A DNA stretch of 64,000 nucleotides, from contig NC_058504.1 of the NCBI RefSeq assembly GCF_020382885.2, positions 12,783,019 to 12,847,018 of the forward strand. The letters are read 5' to 3'. Positions 19,660 to 32,676 of the stretch are shown in pieces (the stretch's first letter is position 1; every line of letters starts with the position of its first letter). Position numbers and translations under genes: made by a program. This stretch comes from Scatophagus argus (Eukaryota > Chordata > Actinopteri > Scatophagidae). The notes under the pieces are model-generated. The model was not told the DNA's origin. It searched no databases and worked only from the letters and a program-made list of their open reading frames with translations.

Positions 19660-20245
19660 AAACTAGTACAGGTGGAAGAAGTTCTCAGATCCTTTACTTA
19701 AGGAAAAGCAACAATGCCACCGTGTAAAAATACTCTGTTACAAGTTCAAGGCTTGCATTTGAAATTCTATTTGAGTTTTTAAAAAAAAGCCAGCAAAATG
19801 TACATCAAGTACCAAAAGTAAAGTACTCCCTATGCAAAATAAGTTCATTTCAAAAATTTTACACACAGACAGATAATAATTTGTACAAACAAGTTATTGT
19901 CCTGTCCAGAAAGATGAAAAAAATACTTCTGGTGTTCAGCTGTTGTCTCACTTGTTTTGTTTTAGGGCAGTTTTACACTTTACCATAAGTACATGAGGAC
20001 CTCATGTAAATCACAGCAGAGCTTCAGTCTGAGTAGGTCTAAGCAGCAGCATAACTGAGCCCACCTGTGAGTGTATGTGGGGCCTTCAACCCACCAAAAT
20101 TCAACACATTTAAATAACTGATCATATATTGTCATCTGAAATATACTATAGTAGAAGTATAAAGTAGTTGTTTATGTAAAGTGAAAGTACCTCAAAATTG
20201 TACTTAAGTGCAATACTTATGTAAATACTTCATTGTTTTCACTAC
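19660..20245. repeat. Interspersed fish repeat with GTACTTAAGTA-type ends
   Basis: The left end GGTGGAAGAAGTTCTCAG is followed by CCTTTACTTAAGG and 'aaaaatactctgttacaag'. The right end contains GTACTTAAGTGCAATAC. This is the very common teleost repeat whose ends carry GTACTTAAGTAAAAGTA-like sequence, probably a non-autonomous DNA element. The internal part is diverged. The family is assigned from memory of its consensus. Confidence 0.6.
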
Positions 20246-20512
20246 TGGAAACCAGCTGCCAATGACAATAACAAGAATTATTTAAACACTGTTAATGTGC
20301 ACAGTTATATTTTTACTTATCATGAATGGTTCCCTGTTCAGGCAGTTCTTAACTATGTATGCGTAATAACATAAGTGAATGGGAGAATACAAATTCTAAA
20401 ACTCAAACATGATAAGAAGGTCATGACTACTGTAATCACGCAGAAGAGCACTTGATTAATTTTCATGAAAAAAATATTTGCACCACGTGAAAGAGCTACT
20501 TTTTCCTCATAC

Positions 20513-22921
20513 CTGCAGAGTGGAAGCTGCTGAGTCACTCGTGTCCGTCAGTCCTGTGCCTCTTGGTATACTGGACACGATGTACCTGGAGCCCTTTGGC
20601 ACAGGCTGTCTGACCACCAGCTTTCCTTTCCTGGTCTCTGCTAGGAACAGACTGTACCAGTAGGCATCGTTGGACACCAGAGTGGAATCTGCGATGGTGG
20701 AGTTCCTCTCACTGATCACACTGTTCCTGCAGGGAGCAGCCGCTTTGCTGGGTTTGGGCTTCTGACACTTGAGCACGCAGGTCACCAATATGGTGATGAG
20801 CAGGAGAAATGACACAGAGCCCAGACCGATGACCAAATACAGGTTCAGGTCTGAAAAGATGTCGTATTCTAGAGGCACCTCAGTCATGTCAGAGTAGGCC
20901 TTGACAGCAGTCTCCACCGTGGACAGCTTGATGGTGACTGTAGCTGACAGGGCGGGCTCCCCGTTGTCCTTTGCCACAACAACCAGTCTCTGATGGCGCG
21001 GATCTCTGTAACTGAACATCCTCATAGTCCGGATCTCTCCGTTGTACTGGTCCAGACTGAACAGGGTGGCGTCAGTCACCTGTAGAAACTGGTAGGTAAT
21101 CCGAGAGTTGTGCACCGAGTCGGTGTCCAAGGCTATCACCTTGGCAACCAGAGAGCCTTTATCGGTGGATCTGGGGATCTTTTCCTCCACCACCGAGCCG
21201 TGCGCTCGCCACGGAGACACAATAACCGGAGCGTTGTCATTCTGGTCCACAATGATGATGTGGACGGCCACGTTACTGCAGAGCGGAGGAGAGCCAGAGT
21301 CTCTGGCCTCGATGTGGAAGAGAAACTCTTTCTCGATCTCATAGTCAAAGGTTTTCAGTGCGTAAAGATTGCCGTTCTCTGGATTGATGGAGAACAGCAT
21401 GGACATGGAGGTGTTGGCTATCTCCTTCTCCAGGATGAAATAAACCAGATACTGGTTTTCATGGAGGTCAGGGTCAAACGCAGTGAGAGAACTGAGCAGG
21501 GCCCCGGGTGCGTTATTCTCCATCACACGTATAGTATAAAAGGACTGAGGGAACTGTGGAACATTGTCATTGATATCCAGCAGTTCTAAGGTCATAGTTT
21601 CATTGTCAGATAAAGGAGGAGAACCTCTGTCTGTAACAGTGAACGTGATGTCATATTCTGGAACCTTCTCACGGTCTAACGGCTCTGACACCACTAATTC
21701 ATAATAGTTATCAGAGGATTCCCTCAGTCTGAAAGGCATATTAACTGGAATATGGAGATCAACCACTCCATTGTCACCTGAGTCTTTGTCACTGACACTG
21801 ACCACAGCTATCACTGTGTCTAATTCTATGTTTTCATTGACTGGACTCTGAAATGATTTGATAGATATTTCTGGGTGATTATCATTCATGTCTGTCACCT
21901 TTATAGTCAGTTTACACTGTCCAGATAAGGAGCTCGGTCCCTTATCGCTGGCAATAACTTCCATTTCGTAAAGCTTAACATCCTCATAATTTATCATCTC
22001 TTTCACTCGGATTTCACCATTTTCTGGATTCAGGTTAAACATCTGCTGCGTTCTCTCTGATGTATACAAACTATATGAATAGACAATATCAGAATTTGAC
22101 CCTTCATCTAAATCAGTGGCATTCAGTTTTATCACTAGACTGCCAATCGGGGAGTTTTCCATCACATCCACGACGTATGTGTCTTTGTTAAATGAAGGGG
22201 CGTTGTCGTTCACATCAAGCACGCGAACGACGATGCTGGCCGTCCCTGTGCGCGTGGGGACCCCACCGTCCACTGCAGTCAGGATCAGATTATGGACAGC
22301 CTGCTGCTCTCTATCTAAAGCTTTCCTCAGAATCAAATCGGCAAACTTTGTCCCGTCTCTTCCGATCTGAATTTCGATGGAGAAATGCTCACTTGAGCTC
22401 AGATGATAGTCTTTCACTGAATTCGTTCCAACATCCGGGTCTGCAGCGTTATTCAACGAGAACCTCTCTCCAACAGAACTTGATTCGGAGATGTCCAAAT
22501 GCATCGTTCCCCGTCGAAAATGAGGGGCGTTGTCGTTAATATCCGTGATTTCCACCTCGATATTAAACATTCGTATTGGATTTTCAATTGTAGCGTCTAA
22601 TCGAAGAAAACACGATGTTGATGTCTTCAGTGGGCATAGAAACTCTCTGTCAATCCTCTCCAGAATAAACAGCTCTCCTGTATCTTTGTTGATGTCAAGA
22701 TATTTTTTATTGCCAACAACATCTACACGCATTTTTCTTCTACTCAGAGTCTTCACGTCTAATCCCAAATCAGTTGCTAAATTAGCAACAACAGACCCTT
22801 CCTCCATTTCTTCAGGAACAGAATAATGTGTGACGGTAGATACCGTGTTCACGATGGCACAAAGAAAGAGAAATACGGAAACGTACCCTCTCCTGGAAAA
22901 CTGACGAATATGACGAGACAT
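20513..22921 (-). CDS. Clustered protocadherin variable exon B2
   Basis: Complete variable exon of 803 codons. The start is set at ATG 22921 (MSRHIRQFSRRGYVS), which gives a normal signal peptide; the frame is open further upstream but only from a TTG. EC1 is close to B1 (VTHYSVPEEMEEG, DLGLDVKTLSRRK), and EC2-EC4 are almost identical to B1. The membrane span LYLVIGLGSVSFLLL and tail ending STLQ|GTATGA (phase 0) are as in the other group B copies. Private changes include SFYTIRV in EC5 where all others have SFNTIRV. EC6 contains PPLCSNVAVH, a variant found again only in B6, three exon copies away, instead of PPLSSNVTVH. That non-neighbour sharing is a sign of gene conversion. Confidence 0.92.
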
Positions 22922-23123
22922 TGCGTTTAGTCCTTGAAAGTCTCGAACTGTGATGCTGTGATGGATAAATAACAAACAGTCCTCTTATTCGATGACGAAA
23001 GGCATCGAGGCTTCTCTAGGAAAACCTTGTATTCTGGTATCAGCAGAGATTTAACATGTCTGCCTATCCAGCCTCCAATGAACAATCAGGAGATCGATGA
23101 CTTCATCAGTGAGTAAATTTTAG

Positions 23124-23146
23124 TGGTGAACAGCGACCCGAGTTGT
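23124..23146 (-). promoter_or_regulatory. CGCT-box promoter element of exon B2
   Basis: The minus strand reads CAACTCGGGTCGCTGTTCAC about 205 bp before the B2 ATG. It keeps the GTCGCTGTT core of the array promoters. No TATA box is visible 50 bp downstream. The remaining spacer to 23968 is AT-rich with an (AAAC)n tract near 23740 and no gene. Confidence 0.5.
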
Positions 23147-23968
23147 CCTTTATGAGTCTTTGCACCTCTTGAAATATCAGGGACGTCACGTTTAGTTCGA
23201 GGAAGAGAAACTGCGGGTGGACGTTTAATCCTCGTTAAAAGAAAAAGTGTCATCAAAAACTCGAGTTGTGTTGTTTCCTGGTTTCTAATCTTGATGTTTG
23301 CAGGGGACTTGGGCAACAACTACAACCTCTTCCATTTTCTCGTTGCATTGTTTTTATAAGCATTTTAGGAAACTGTTATTGGATGGTATTTTTATCACAC
23401 AAATGCTATTTTGTTAGGGCAAATACACGATGTCGCACTCCTCGTGTTTGACTATTAAACGCTGATTTGTGTGTGAAACCATTAGAATATTTTAAATAAC
23501 TTAATTTGCGATTGGCTTTAGAATCTCTTTAAATTAATTAGCAAAAATTGGAAAGTAAATCTTATTTTTGGTATATGTTTTTGTTTGTTTCTTAAAGTGA
23601 TTTAGCGACATGTGGTACACAAACCTGCCCTGTGACCTTTACGTAGTGCCTAAATATTGTGTGCAACAAGTACTGACTCAAAATGTGTGGGAATATTGTA
23701 AATATGCAGTTGTTAATCTGTATTTTGAAAGAACAAAACAAACAAACAAACAAAAAAACAGAATAACCGTGTAAATGTTTCGATGATGTGTCGATGTAGA
23801 CTATTATCAGAGTAAGGGTGGTATAGTTTCCCTGGATACGAAGTAGATATCTTATACGTTGCAAGGACCACACAATAGATATTAAAAAATGGAATGATTT
23901 GCGAATTTATAGGAGTCGTATGGAAACTCTTGGAGAATATCTGTACAAACAGAGGTGTTTCCTCATAC

Positions 23969-26377
23969 CTGCAGAGTGGAAGCTGCTGAGTCACTCGTGT
24001 CTGTCAGTCCTGTGCCTCTTGGTATACTGGACACGATGTACCTGGAGCCCTTTGGCACAGGCTGTCTGACCACCAGCTTTCCTTTCCTGGTCTCTGCTAG
24101 GAACAGACTGTACCAGTAGGCATCGTTGGACACCAGAGTGGAATCTGCGATGGTGGAGTTCCTCTCACTGATCACACTGTTCCTGCAGGGAGCAGCCGCT
24201 TTGCTGGGCTTGGGCTTCTGACACTTGAGCACGCAGGTCACCAATATGGTGATGAGCAGGAGAAATGACACAGAGCCCAGACCGATGACCAAATACAGGT
24301 TCAGGTCTGAAAAGATGTCGTATTCCAGAGGCACCTCAGTCATGTCAGAGTAGGCCTTGACAGCAGTCTCCACCGTGGACAGCTTGATGGTGACTGTAGC
24401 TGACAGGGCGGGCTCCCCGTTGTCCTTTGCCACAACAACCAGTCTCTGGTGGCGCGGATCTCTGTAACTGAACATCCTCATAGTCCGGATCTCTCCGTTG
24501 TACTGGTCCAGACTGAACAGGGTGGCGTCAGTCACCTGTAGAAACTGGTAGGTAATCCGAGAGTTGTGCACCGAGTCGGTGTCCAAGGCTATCACCTTGG
24601 CAACAAGGGAGCCTTTATCGGTGGATCTGGGGATCTTTTCCTCCACCACCGAGCCGTGCGCTCGCCACGGAGACACAATAACCGGAGCGTTGTCGTTCTG
24701 GTCCACAATGATGATGTGGACGGTCACGTTACTGCTGAGCGGAGGAGAGCCAGAGTCTCTGGCCTCGATGTGGAAGAGAAACTCTTTCTCGATCTCATAG
24801 TCAAAGGTTTTCAGTGCGTAAAGATTTCCGTTCTCTGGATTGATGGAGAACAGCATGGACATGGAGGTGTTGGCTATCTCCTTCTCCAGGATGAAATAAA
24901 CCAGATACTGGTTTTCATGGAGGTCAGGGTCAAACGCAGTGAGAGAACTGAGCAGGGCCCCGGGTGCGTTATTCTCCATCACACGTATAGTATTAAATGA
25001 CTGAGGGAACTGTGGAACATTGTCATTGATATCCAGCAGTTCTAAGGTCATAGTTTCATTGTCAGATAAAGGAGGAGAACCTCTGTCTGTAACAGTGAAA
25101 GTGATGTCATATTCTGGAACCTTCTCACGGTCTAACGGCTCTGACACCACTAATTCATAATAGTTATCAGAGGATTCCCTCAGTCTGAAAGGCATATTAA
25201 CTGGAATATGGAGATCAACCACTCCATTGTCACCTGAGTCTTTGTCACTGACACTGACCACAGCTATCACTGTGTCTAATTCTATGTTTTCATTGACTGG
25301 ACTCTGAAATGATTTGATAGATATTTCTGGGTGGTTGTCGTTCATGTCTTCAACCAGTATTTTTATTGTACACTGACCTGATAAACTGTTGGCTCCTTTA
25401 TCAGTGGCGATCACTTCCATATCATAAATCTTAAAATCCTCATAATTTAACATTCCTTTAACAGTGATTTCACCAGTGGAAGGATTCAAATTAAATGTTT
25501 CTTGTGTTTTCTCTGACGTATATAAACTGTATGAGTATGTTATGTCAGAATTTGATCCCTCATCTGAGTCTGTTGCATTCAGGTGAATAACCAGGCTTCC
25601 AATGGGCGAATTCTCCATCACTTTAATATTATAGCTCACTTTGTCAAATTTGGGTGCGTTATCATTGGTGTCTAAAACACGAACAATAACACTTGCAGTG
25701 CCAGAACGAGCAGGTGTGCCTCCATCTACAGCTGTGAGTATTAAATTATGAAGAGCCTGCTGCTCTCGGTCTAAAGACTTTTTCAATATCAATTCTGCAA
25801 ACTTCGACCCATCTCTTCCAGTTTGAATCTCAATATTAAAATGCTCACTTTCACTCAGATGGTATGTTTTCACTGAATTTTTCCCGACATCAGGATCGAC
25901 TGCATTGCTCAAAGAAAATCTCTCTCCTATCGGCGTCGCTTCAGATATATCTAAATGAATGACGTCTCTTCGAAATTGTGGGGCGTTGTCGTTCATATCC
26001 AGAATTTCTACTTCTATATTAAATATTCGCACGGGATTTTCTAGTATTACTTCAAGTTTTAGATAGCAAGACGCTGATGACTTTGTAGTGCAGATGTATT
26101 CCCTGTCAATCTTTTCTACAATATACAGCTCACCAGTCCCTTTGTTCACGTCCAGATATTTCTTATTTGCAATGATGTCCAGACGCATCTTCCTCTGATT
26201 CAGTGTTTTCACATCCAGGCTGAGATCGGTAGCAAGATTCGCCACAACTGATCCTTCTTTCATTTCCTCTGGTATTGAATAATGAGTCACTGAGGCAGTC
26301 ACATTAAGAACGACAGAAAAGAGAATAGCGAGAGCCGCGTACCTTTTCCGTGGCTGCATTGTTACGTCGATCCGCAT
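23969..26377 (-). CDS. Clustered protocadherin variable exon B3
   Basis: Complete variable exon. Two in-frame ATGs, 26377 (MRIDVTMQPRKRY) and 26359 (MQPRKRYAALAILFS), precede the signal peptide; the upstream open frame begins only at a TTG. The first ATG gives 803 codons, the second 797. Mature EC1 is VTHYSIPEEMKEG, DLSLDVKTLNQRK. Six cadherin repeats, membrane span and 86-residue tail follow, with CAG|GTATGA donor in phase 0. EC1-EC3 define a subfamily with B4, B5 and B6, distinct from B1/B2. From EC4 (EISIKSFQSPVNENIELD) on it is nearly identical to all of B1-B6. The 5' end and promoter are duplicated almost exactly in B4. Confidence 0.92.
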
Positions 26378-26580
26378 TATTGTTCTTCTGTTCACCGCGT
26401 GCAGCTTTTCAGTCGATGGAGAACATATCCGCTGACCTCGAACGTTGTTAAAATGAGAGGCCAACCTGTCCCATCCTGTGTTTAAAGTTTAAATGATTGA
26501 ATACTTTCGCTGAAAGGAGCTTAGACACTGTCTTGAACGTGATTTCAGCACCGTGGAGCTGTCCGACTGAGGCTCTGTCG

Positions 26581-26653
26581 TTTATACAAGGATTCACTGT
26601 CATGGCGACCGTGGGATAGTATTTTATCGAGTAAACAGCGCCACACGTTGCAG
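26581..26653 (-). promoter_or_regulatory. Core promoter of exon B3: CGCT box plus TATA box
   Basis: The minus strand has TGTGGCGCTGTTTAC at about 26631-26646 and CTTGTATAAACGAC with TATAAA at 26581-26586, about 50 bp downstream. Both fall 100-200 bp upstream of the two candidate ATGs, as expected of a protocadherin first-exon promoter. The block is repeated nearly unchanged upstream of B4. Confidence 0.65.
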
Positions 26654-26874
26654 ATTGAAGGAAAATTTATTTGAAGTAGTAATTTGGTATAACGGATTTT
26701 AAAGACTTAATGTGAGCCCAAGATTTGCTACTTTGCAGATATTATTTAAGAGTTATGCTCGGGGATTTCTCTTAACTTTTAAAAACAACGCAAAATTCCC
26801 AAATACTGTCGGTGGAGAAATGACAAGTTAAATGACACAGTCACGTACAGGAGAAATTTTAACGAGGGTCATAC

Positions 26875-29277
26875 CTGCAGAGTGGAAGCTGCTGAGTCAC
26901 TCGTGTCCGTCAGTCCTGTGCCTCTTGGTATACTGGACACGATGTACCTGGAGCCCTTTGGCACAGGCTGTCTGACCACCAGCTTTCCTTTCCTGGTCTC
27001 TGCTAGGAACAGACTGTACCAGTAGGCATCGTTGGACACCAGAGTGGAATCTGCGATGGTGGAGTTCCTCTCACTGATCACACTGTTCCTGCAGGGAGCA
27101 GCCGCTTTGCTGGGCTTGGGCTTCTGACATTTGAGCACGCAGGTCACCAATATGGTGATGAGCAGGAGAAATGACACAGAGCCCAGACCGATGACCAAAT
27201 ACAGGTTCAGGTCTGAAAAGATGTCGTATTCCAGAGGCACCTCAGTCATGTCAGAGTAGGCCTTGACAGCAGTCTCCACCGTGGACAGCTTGATGGTGAC
27301 TGTAGCTGACAGGGCGGGCTCCCCGTTGTCCTTTGCCACAACAACCAGTCTCTGGTGGCGCGGATCTCTGTAACTGAACATCCTCATAGTCCGGATCTCT
27401 CCGTTGTACTGGTCCAGACTGAACAGGGTGGCGTCAGTCACCTGTAGAAACTGGTAGGTAATCCGAGAGTTGTGCACCGAGTCGGTGTCCAAGGCTATCA
27501 CCTTGGCAACCAGAGAGCCTTTATCGGTGGATCTGGGGATCTTTTCCTCCACCACCGAGCCGTGCGCTCGCCACGGAGACACAATAACTGGAGCGTTGTC
27601 GTTCTGGTCCACAATGATAATGTGGACGGTCACGTTACTGCTGAGCGGAGGAGAGCCAGAGTCTCTGGCCTCGATGTGGAAGAGAAACTCTTTCTCGATC
27701 TCATAGTCAAAAGTTTTCAGTGCGTAAAGATTGCCGTTCTCTGGATTGATGGAGAACAGCATGGACATGGAGGTGTTGGCTATCTCCTTCTCCAGGATGA
27801 AATAAACCAGATACTGGTTTTCATGCAGGTCAGGGTCAAACGCAGTGAGAGAACTGAGCAGGGCCCCGGGTGCATTATTCTCCATCACACGTATGGTATT
27901 AAATGACTGAGGGAACTGTGGAACATTGTCATTGATATCCAGCAGTTCTAAGGTCATAGTTTCATTGTCAGATAAAGGAGGAGAACCTCTGTCTGTAACA
28001 GTGAAAGTGATGTCATATTCTGGAACCTTCTCACGGTCTAACGGCTCTGACACCACTAATTCATAATAGTTATCAGAGGATTCCCTCAGTCTGAAAGGCA
28101 TATTAACTGGAATATGGAGATCAACCACTCCATTGTCACCTGAGTCTTTGTCACTGACACTGACCACAGCTATCACTGTGTCTAATTCTATGTTTTCATT
28201 GACTGGACTCTGAAATGATTTGATAGATATTTCTGGGTGGTTGTCGTTCATGTCTTCAACCAGTATTTTTATTGTGCACTGACCTGATAAACTGTTGGCT
28301 CCTTTATCAGTGGCGATCACTTCCATATCATAAATCTTAAAATCCTCATAATTTAACATTCCTTTAACAGTGATTTCACCAGAAGAAGGATTCAGATTAA
28401 ATGTTTCTTGTGTTTTCTCTGACGTATATAAACTGTATGAGTATGTAATGTCAGAATTTGATCCCTCATCTGAGTCTGTTGCATTCAGGTGAATAACAAG
28501 GTTTCCAATGGGCGAGTTCTCCATCACTTTAATATTATAGCTCACTTTTTCAAATTTGGGTGCGTTATCATTGGTGTCTAAAACACGAACAATAACACTT
28601 GCAGTGCCAGAACGAGCAGGTGTGCCTCCATCTACAGCTGTGAGTATTAAATTATGAACAGCCTGCTGCTCTCGGTCTAAAGACTTTATTAAGATTAATT
28701 CGGCAAACTTCGATCCTTCTCTTCCCGTCTGAACCTCAATATTAAAATGCTCACTTTCACTCAGATGGTAGTTTTTCACTGAATTTGTCCCAACATCAGG
28801 ATCGACTGCATTGCTGAAAGAAAATCTCTCTCCTATCGGCGTCGCTTCAGATATATCTAAATGAATGACGTCTCTTCGAAATTGTGGGGCGTTGTCGTTC
28901 ATATCCAGAATTTCTACTTCTATGTTAAACATTCGTACAGGGTTTTCTAATGTTACCTCAAGCATAAGATAACAAGAAAATTTTGCAGTACAAATGTGTT
29001 CTCGGTCAATCTTCTCAACAATATACAGCTCACCAGTCTCTTTGTTCACGTCCAGATATTTCTTATTTGCAATGATGTCCAGACGCATCTTCCTCTGATT
29101 CAGTGTTTTCACATCCAGGCTGAGATCGGTAGCAAGATTCGCCACAACTGATCCTTCTTTCATTTCCTCTGGTATTGAATAATGAGTCACTGAGGCAGTC
29201 ACATTAAGAACGACAGAAAAGAGAATAGCGAGAGCCGCGTACCTTTTCCGTGGCTGCATTGTTACGTCGATCCGCAT
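26875..29277 (-). CDS. Clustered protocadherin variable exon B4
   Basis: Complete variable exon with candidate ATGs at 29277 and 29259, the same two as in B3, and an identical signal peptide (MQPRKRYAALAILFS). In EC1 a two-residue gap (CTAKFSCYLMLEV against CTTKSSASCYLKLEV in B3) separates it from its siblings. EC1-EC3 belong to the B3-B6 subfamily; EC4 to the tail is the shared block. The donor is CAG|GTATGA, phase 0. Exon, promoter and 3' spacer together form a unit of about 2.9 kb that is a recent tandem duplicate of the B3 unit: the 5' flanks (26.24-26.66 and 29.14-29.56 kb) are almost the same base for base. A silent C-to-T in the tail (plus 'gacatttgagc') is shared only with B6. Confidence 0.92.
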
Positions 29278-29480
29278 TATTGTTCTTCTGTTCACCGCGT
29301 GCAGCTTTTCAGTCGATGGAGAACATATCCGCTGACCTCGAACGTTGTTAAAATGAGAGGCCAACCTGTCCCATCCTGTGTTTAAAGTTTAAATGATTGA
29401 ATACTTTCGCTGAAAGGAGCTTAGACACTGTCTTGAACGTGATTTCAGCACCGTGGAGCTGTCCGACTGAGGCTCTGTCG

Positions 29481-29553
29481 TTTATACAAGGATTCACTGT
29501 CATGGCGACCGTGGGATAGTATTTTATCGAGTAAACAGCGCCACACGTTGCAG
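29481..29553 (-). promoter_or_regulatory. Core promoter of exon B4: CGCT box plus TATA box
   Basis: Same elements and spacing as the B3 promoter: TGTGGCGCTGTTTAC near 29531-29546 and TATAAA at 29481-29486 on the minus strand. Near identity to B3 shows that the promoter was copied with the exon. Confidence 0.65.
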
Positions 29554-29776
29554 ATTGAAGGGAAATTCATTTGAAGGACATTCTTGATATAACAGATTTT
29601 AAAGACTGAATGTCAGCCCAAGATGTGTTACATTTGCAGATATTGTTTAAAAGAGTTATGCTCGGGATGTCTCTTAACTTTTAAAAACAACGCAAAACTC
29701 CCAAATACTGTCGGTGGATAAATGACAAGTTAAATGACACAGTCATGTACAGGAGAAATTTTAACGAGTGTCATAC

Positions 29777-32167
29777 CTGCAGAGTGGAAGCTGCTGAGTC
29801 ACTCGTGTCTGTCAGTCCTGTGCCTCTTGGTATACTGGACACGATGTACCTGGAGCCCTTTGGCACAGGCTGTCTGACCACCAGCTTTCCTTTCCTGGTC
29901 TCTGCTAGGAACAGACTGTACCAGTAGGCATCGTTGGACACCAGAGTGGAATCTGCGATGGTGGAGTTCCTCTCACTGATCACACTGTTCCTGCAGGGAG
30001 CAGCCGCTTTGCTGGGCTTGGGCTTCTGACACTTGAGCACGCAGGTCACCAATATGGTGATGAGCAGGAGAAATGACACAGAGCCCAGACCGATGACCAA
30101 ATACAGGTTCAGGTCTGAAAAGATGTCGTATTCCAGAGGCACCTCAGTCATGTCAGAGTAGGCCTTGACAGCAGTCTCCACCGTGGACAGCTTGATGGTG
30201 ACTGTAGCTGACAGGGCGGGCTCCCCGTTGTCCTTTGCCACAACAACCAGTCTCTGGTGGCGCGGATCTCTGTAACTGAACATCCTCATAGTCCGGATCT
30301 CTCCGTTGTACTGGTCCAGACTGAACAGGGTGGCGTCAGTCACCTGTAGAAACTGGTAGGTAATCCGAGAGTTGTGCACCGAGTCGGTGTCCAAGGCTAT
30401 CACCTTGGCAACAAGGGAGCCTTTATCGGTGGATCTGGGGATCTTTTCCTCCACCACCGAGCCGTGCGCTCGCCACGGAGACACAATAACCGGAGCGTTG
30501 TCGTTCTGGTCCACAATGATGATGTGGACGGTCACGTTACTGCTGAGCGGAGGAGAGCCAGAGTCTCTGGCCTCGATGTGGAAGAGAAACTCTTTCTCGA
30601 TCTCATAGTCAAAGGTTTTCAGTGCGTAAAGATTTCCGTTCTCTGGATTGATGGAGAACAGCATGGACATGGAGGTGTTGGCTATCTCCTTCTCCAGGAT
30701 GAAATAAACCAGATACTGGTTTTCATGCAGATCAGGGTCAAACGCAGTGAGAGAACTGAGCAGGGCCCCGGGTGCGTTATTCTCCATCACACGTATAGTA
30801 TTAAATGACTGAGGGAACTGTGGAACATTGTCATTGATATCCAGCAGTTCTAAGGTCATAGTTTCATTGTCAGATAAAGGAGGAGAACCTCTGTCTGTAA
30901 CAGTGAAAGTGATGTCATATTCTGGAACCTTCTCACGGTCTAACGGCTCTGACACCACTAATTCATAATAGTTATCAGAGGATTCCCTCAGTCTGAAAGG
31001 CATATTAACTGGAATATGGAGATCAACCACTCCATTGTCACCTGAGTCTTTGTCACTGACACTGACCACAGCTATCACTGTGTCTAATTCTATGTTTTCA
31101 TTGACTGGACTCTGAAATGATTTGATAGATATTTCTGGGTGGTTGTCGTTCATGTCTTCAACCAGTATTTTCATTGTACACTGACCTGATAAACTGTTGG
31201 CTCCTTTATCAGTGGCGATCACTTCCATATCATAAATCTTAAAATCCTCATAATTTAACATTCCTTTAACAGTGATTTCACCAGTGGAAGGATTCAGATT
31301 AAATGTTTCTTGTGTTTTCTCTGACGTATATAAACTGTATGAGTATGTTATGTCAGAATTTGATCCCTCATCTGAGTCTGTTGCATTCAGGTGAATAACG
31401 AGGCTTCCAATGGGTGAGTTTTCCATCACTTTAATATTATAACTTACTTTTTCAAATTTGGGTGCGTTATCATTGGTGTCTGACACATGGACAATAACAC
31501 TTGCAGTGCCAGAACGAGCAGGTGTGCCTCCATCTACAGCTGTGAGTATTAAATTATGAAGAGCCTGCTGCTCTCGGTCTAAAGACTTTATTAAGATTAA
31601 TTCGGCAAATTTCGACCCATCTCTTCCCGTCTGAACCTCAATATTAAAATGCTCACTTTCACTCAGATGATATGTTTTCACTGAATTTGTTCCAACATCA
31701 GGATCGACTGCATTGCTCAAAGAAAATCTCTCTCCTGTCGGCGTCGCTTCAGATATATCTAAATGAATGGCGTCTCTTCGAAATTGTGGGGCGTTGTCGT
31801 TCATGTCCAGAATTTCTACTTCTGTATTAAAAATCCGTAGTGGATTTTCTAGTGTTACTTCCAGTTTTAGATAGCAAGACGCTGATGACTTTGATGGGCA
31901 AAGATATTCCCTGTCAATCTTTTCTACAATATACAGCTCACCAGTCCCTTTGTTCACGTCCAGATATTTCTTATTTGCAATGATGTCCAGACGCATCTTC
32001 CTCTGATTCAGTGTTTTCACATCCAGACTGAGATCGGTAGCAAGATTCGCCACAACTGATCCTTCTTTCATTTCCTCCGGTATTGAATAATGAGTCACTG
32101 AAGTCGATATGTTACGAACGGAAGAAAGAAGAAAAACGAGCACCGCGTACCTTTTCCAAGACACCAT
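29777..32167 (-). CDS. Clustered protocadherin variable exon B5
   Basis: Complete variable exon of 797 codons. ATG at 32167 opens MVSWKRYAVLVFLLSSV, a compact signal peptide, followed by VTHYSIPEEMKEG. Six EC repeats, membrane span and STLQ tail end at CAG|GTATGA, phase 0. EC1-EC3 are of the B3-B6 type with private changes such as FNTEVEILDM (Thr for Ile) in EC1. The EC2/EC3 linker VHVSDTNDN is shared with B6, while B3/B4 have VRVLDTNDN. The 5' flank is unrelated to those of B3/B4, so the duplication break lies near the signal peptide. The spacer down to B4 resembles the spacer below B4. Confidence 0.92.
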
Positions 32168-32428
32168 TGTTAGATCGGACCCGATTGTTGTTTCCGAGTT
32201 CTTCGCGCTTCAAGCCATTCAGTGTCCGCGTCCTATGCTGAATTTGGTTGTAACGGTCTTGATCCCGAATATATGTCCACGCACTGTGAATCCCGAGAGT
32301 AATTGGAATTTGAAAATGGCCAGTGTTTTTAGAGGGGAGTTTCAGTACGTCGGAGCTGTCCTGCTGTTTGACTGTCTGCCTTGAACGACTCAGTGTCATG
32401 TCGCAGATGGGCTGGCATTTTACTGACA

Positions 32429-32453
32429 AAACAGCGCCACCCTTTAGAGATTG
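32429..32453 (-). promoter_or_regulatory. CGCT-box promoter element of exon B5
   Basis: The minus strand reads AAAGGGTGGCGCTGTTTT, one of the best matches in the array to a CTCF-type core. It lies about 270 bp before the ATG. No clear TATA box follows. Confidence 0.6.
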
Positions 32454-32676
32454 CAAGGCAGCTTTCAAATGCTCTTAAAGGGGCCCAACTTAAAAATTCG
32501 TTCATTAGTATCAACGTAAATTAAAATTTTGTTTCGCGGACAAGACTAATCAGATTTATCGACACTCGATTTGACCTCAACCTTTGTCGCCTAACGGCCT
32601 TAAAAGTCTACAACTTAAACAAAATATCACTCCCTAACAATCAATACCAACACAAACGTGTACATTAGACTCTCAC

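Noticed and set aside
26378-26464. Longer N-terminus for B3 (and likewise B2, B4, B6)
   Set aside because: The upstream part of these frames begins at TTG or GTG, not ATG. The nearest ATGs give normal signal peptides.
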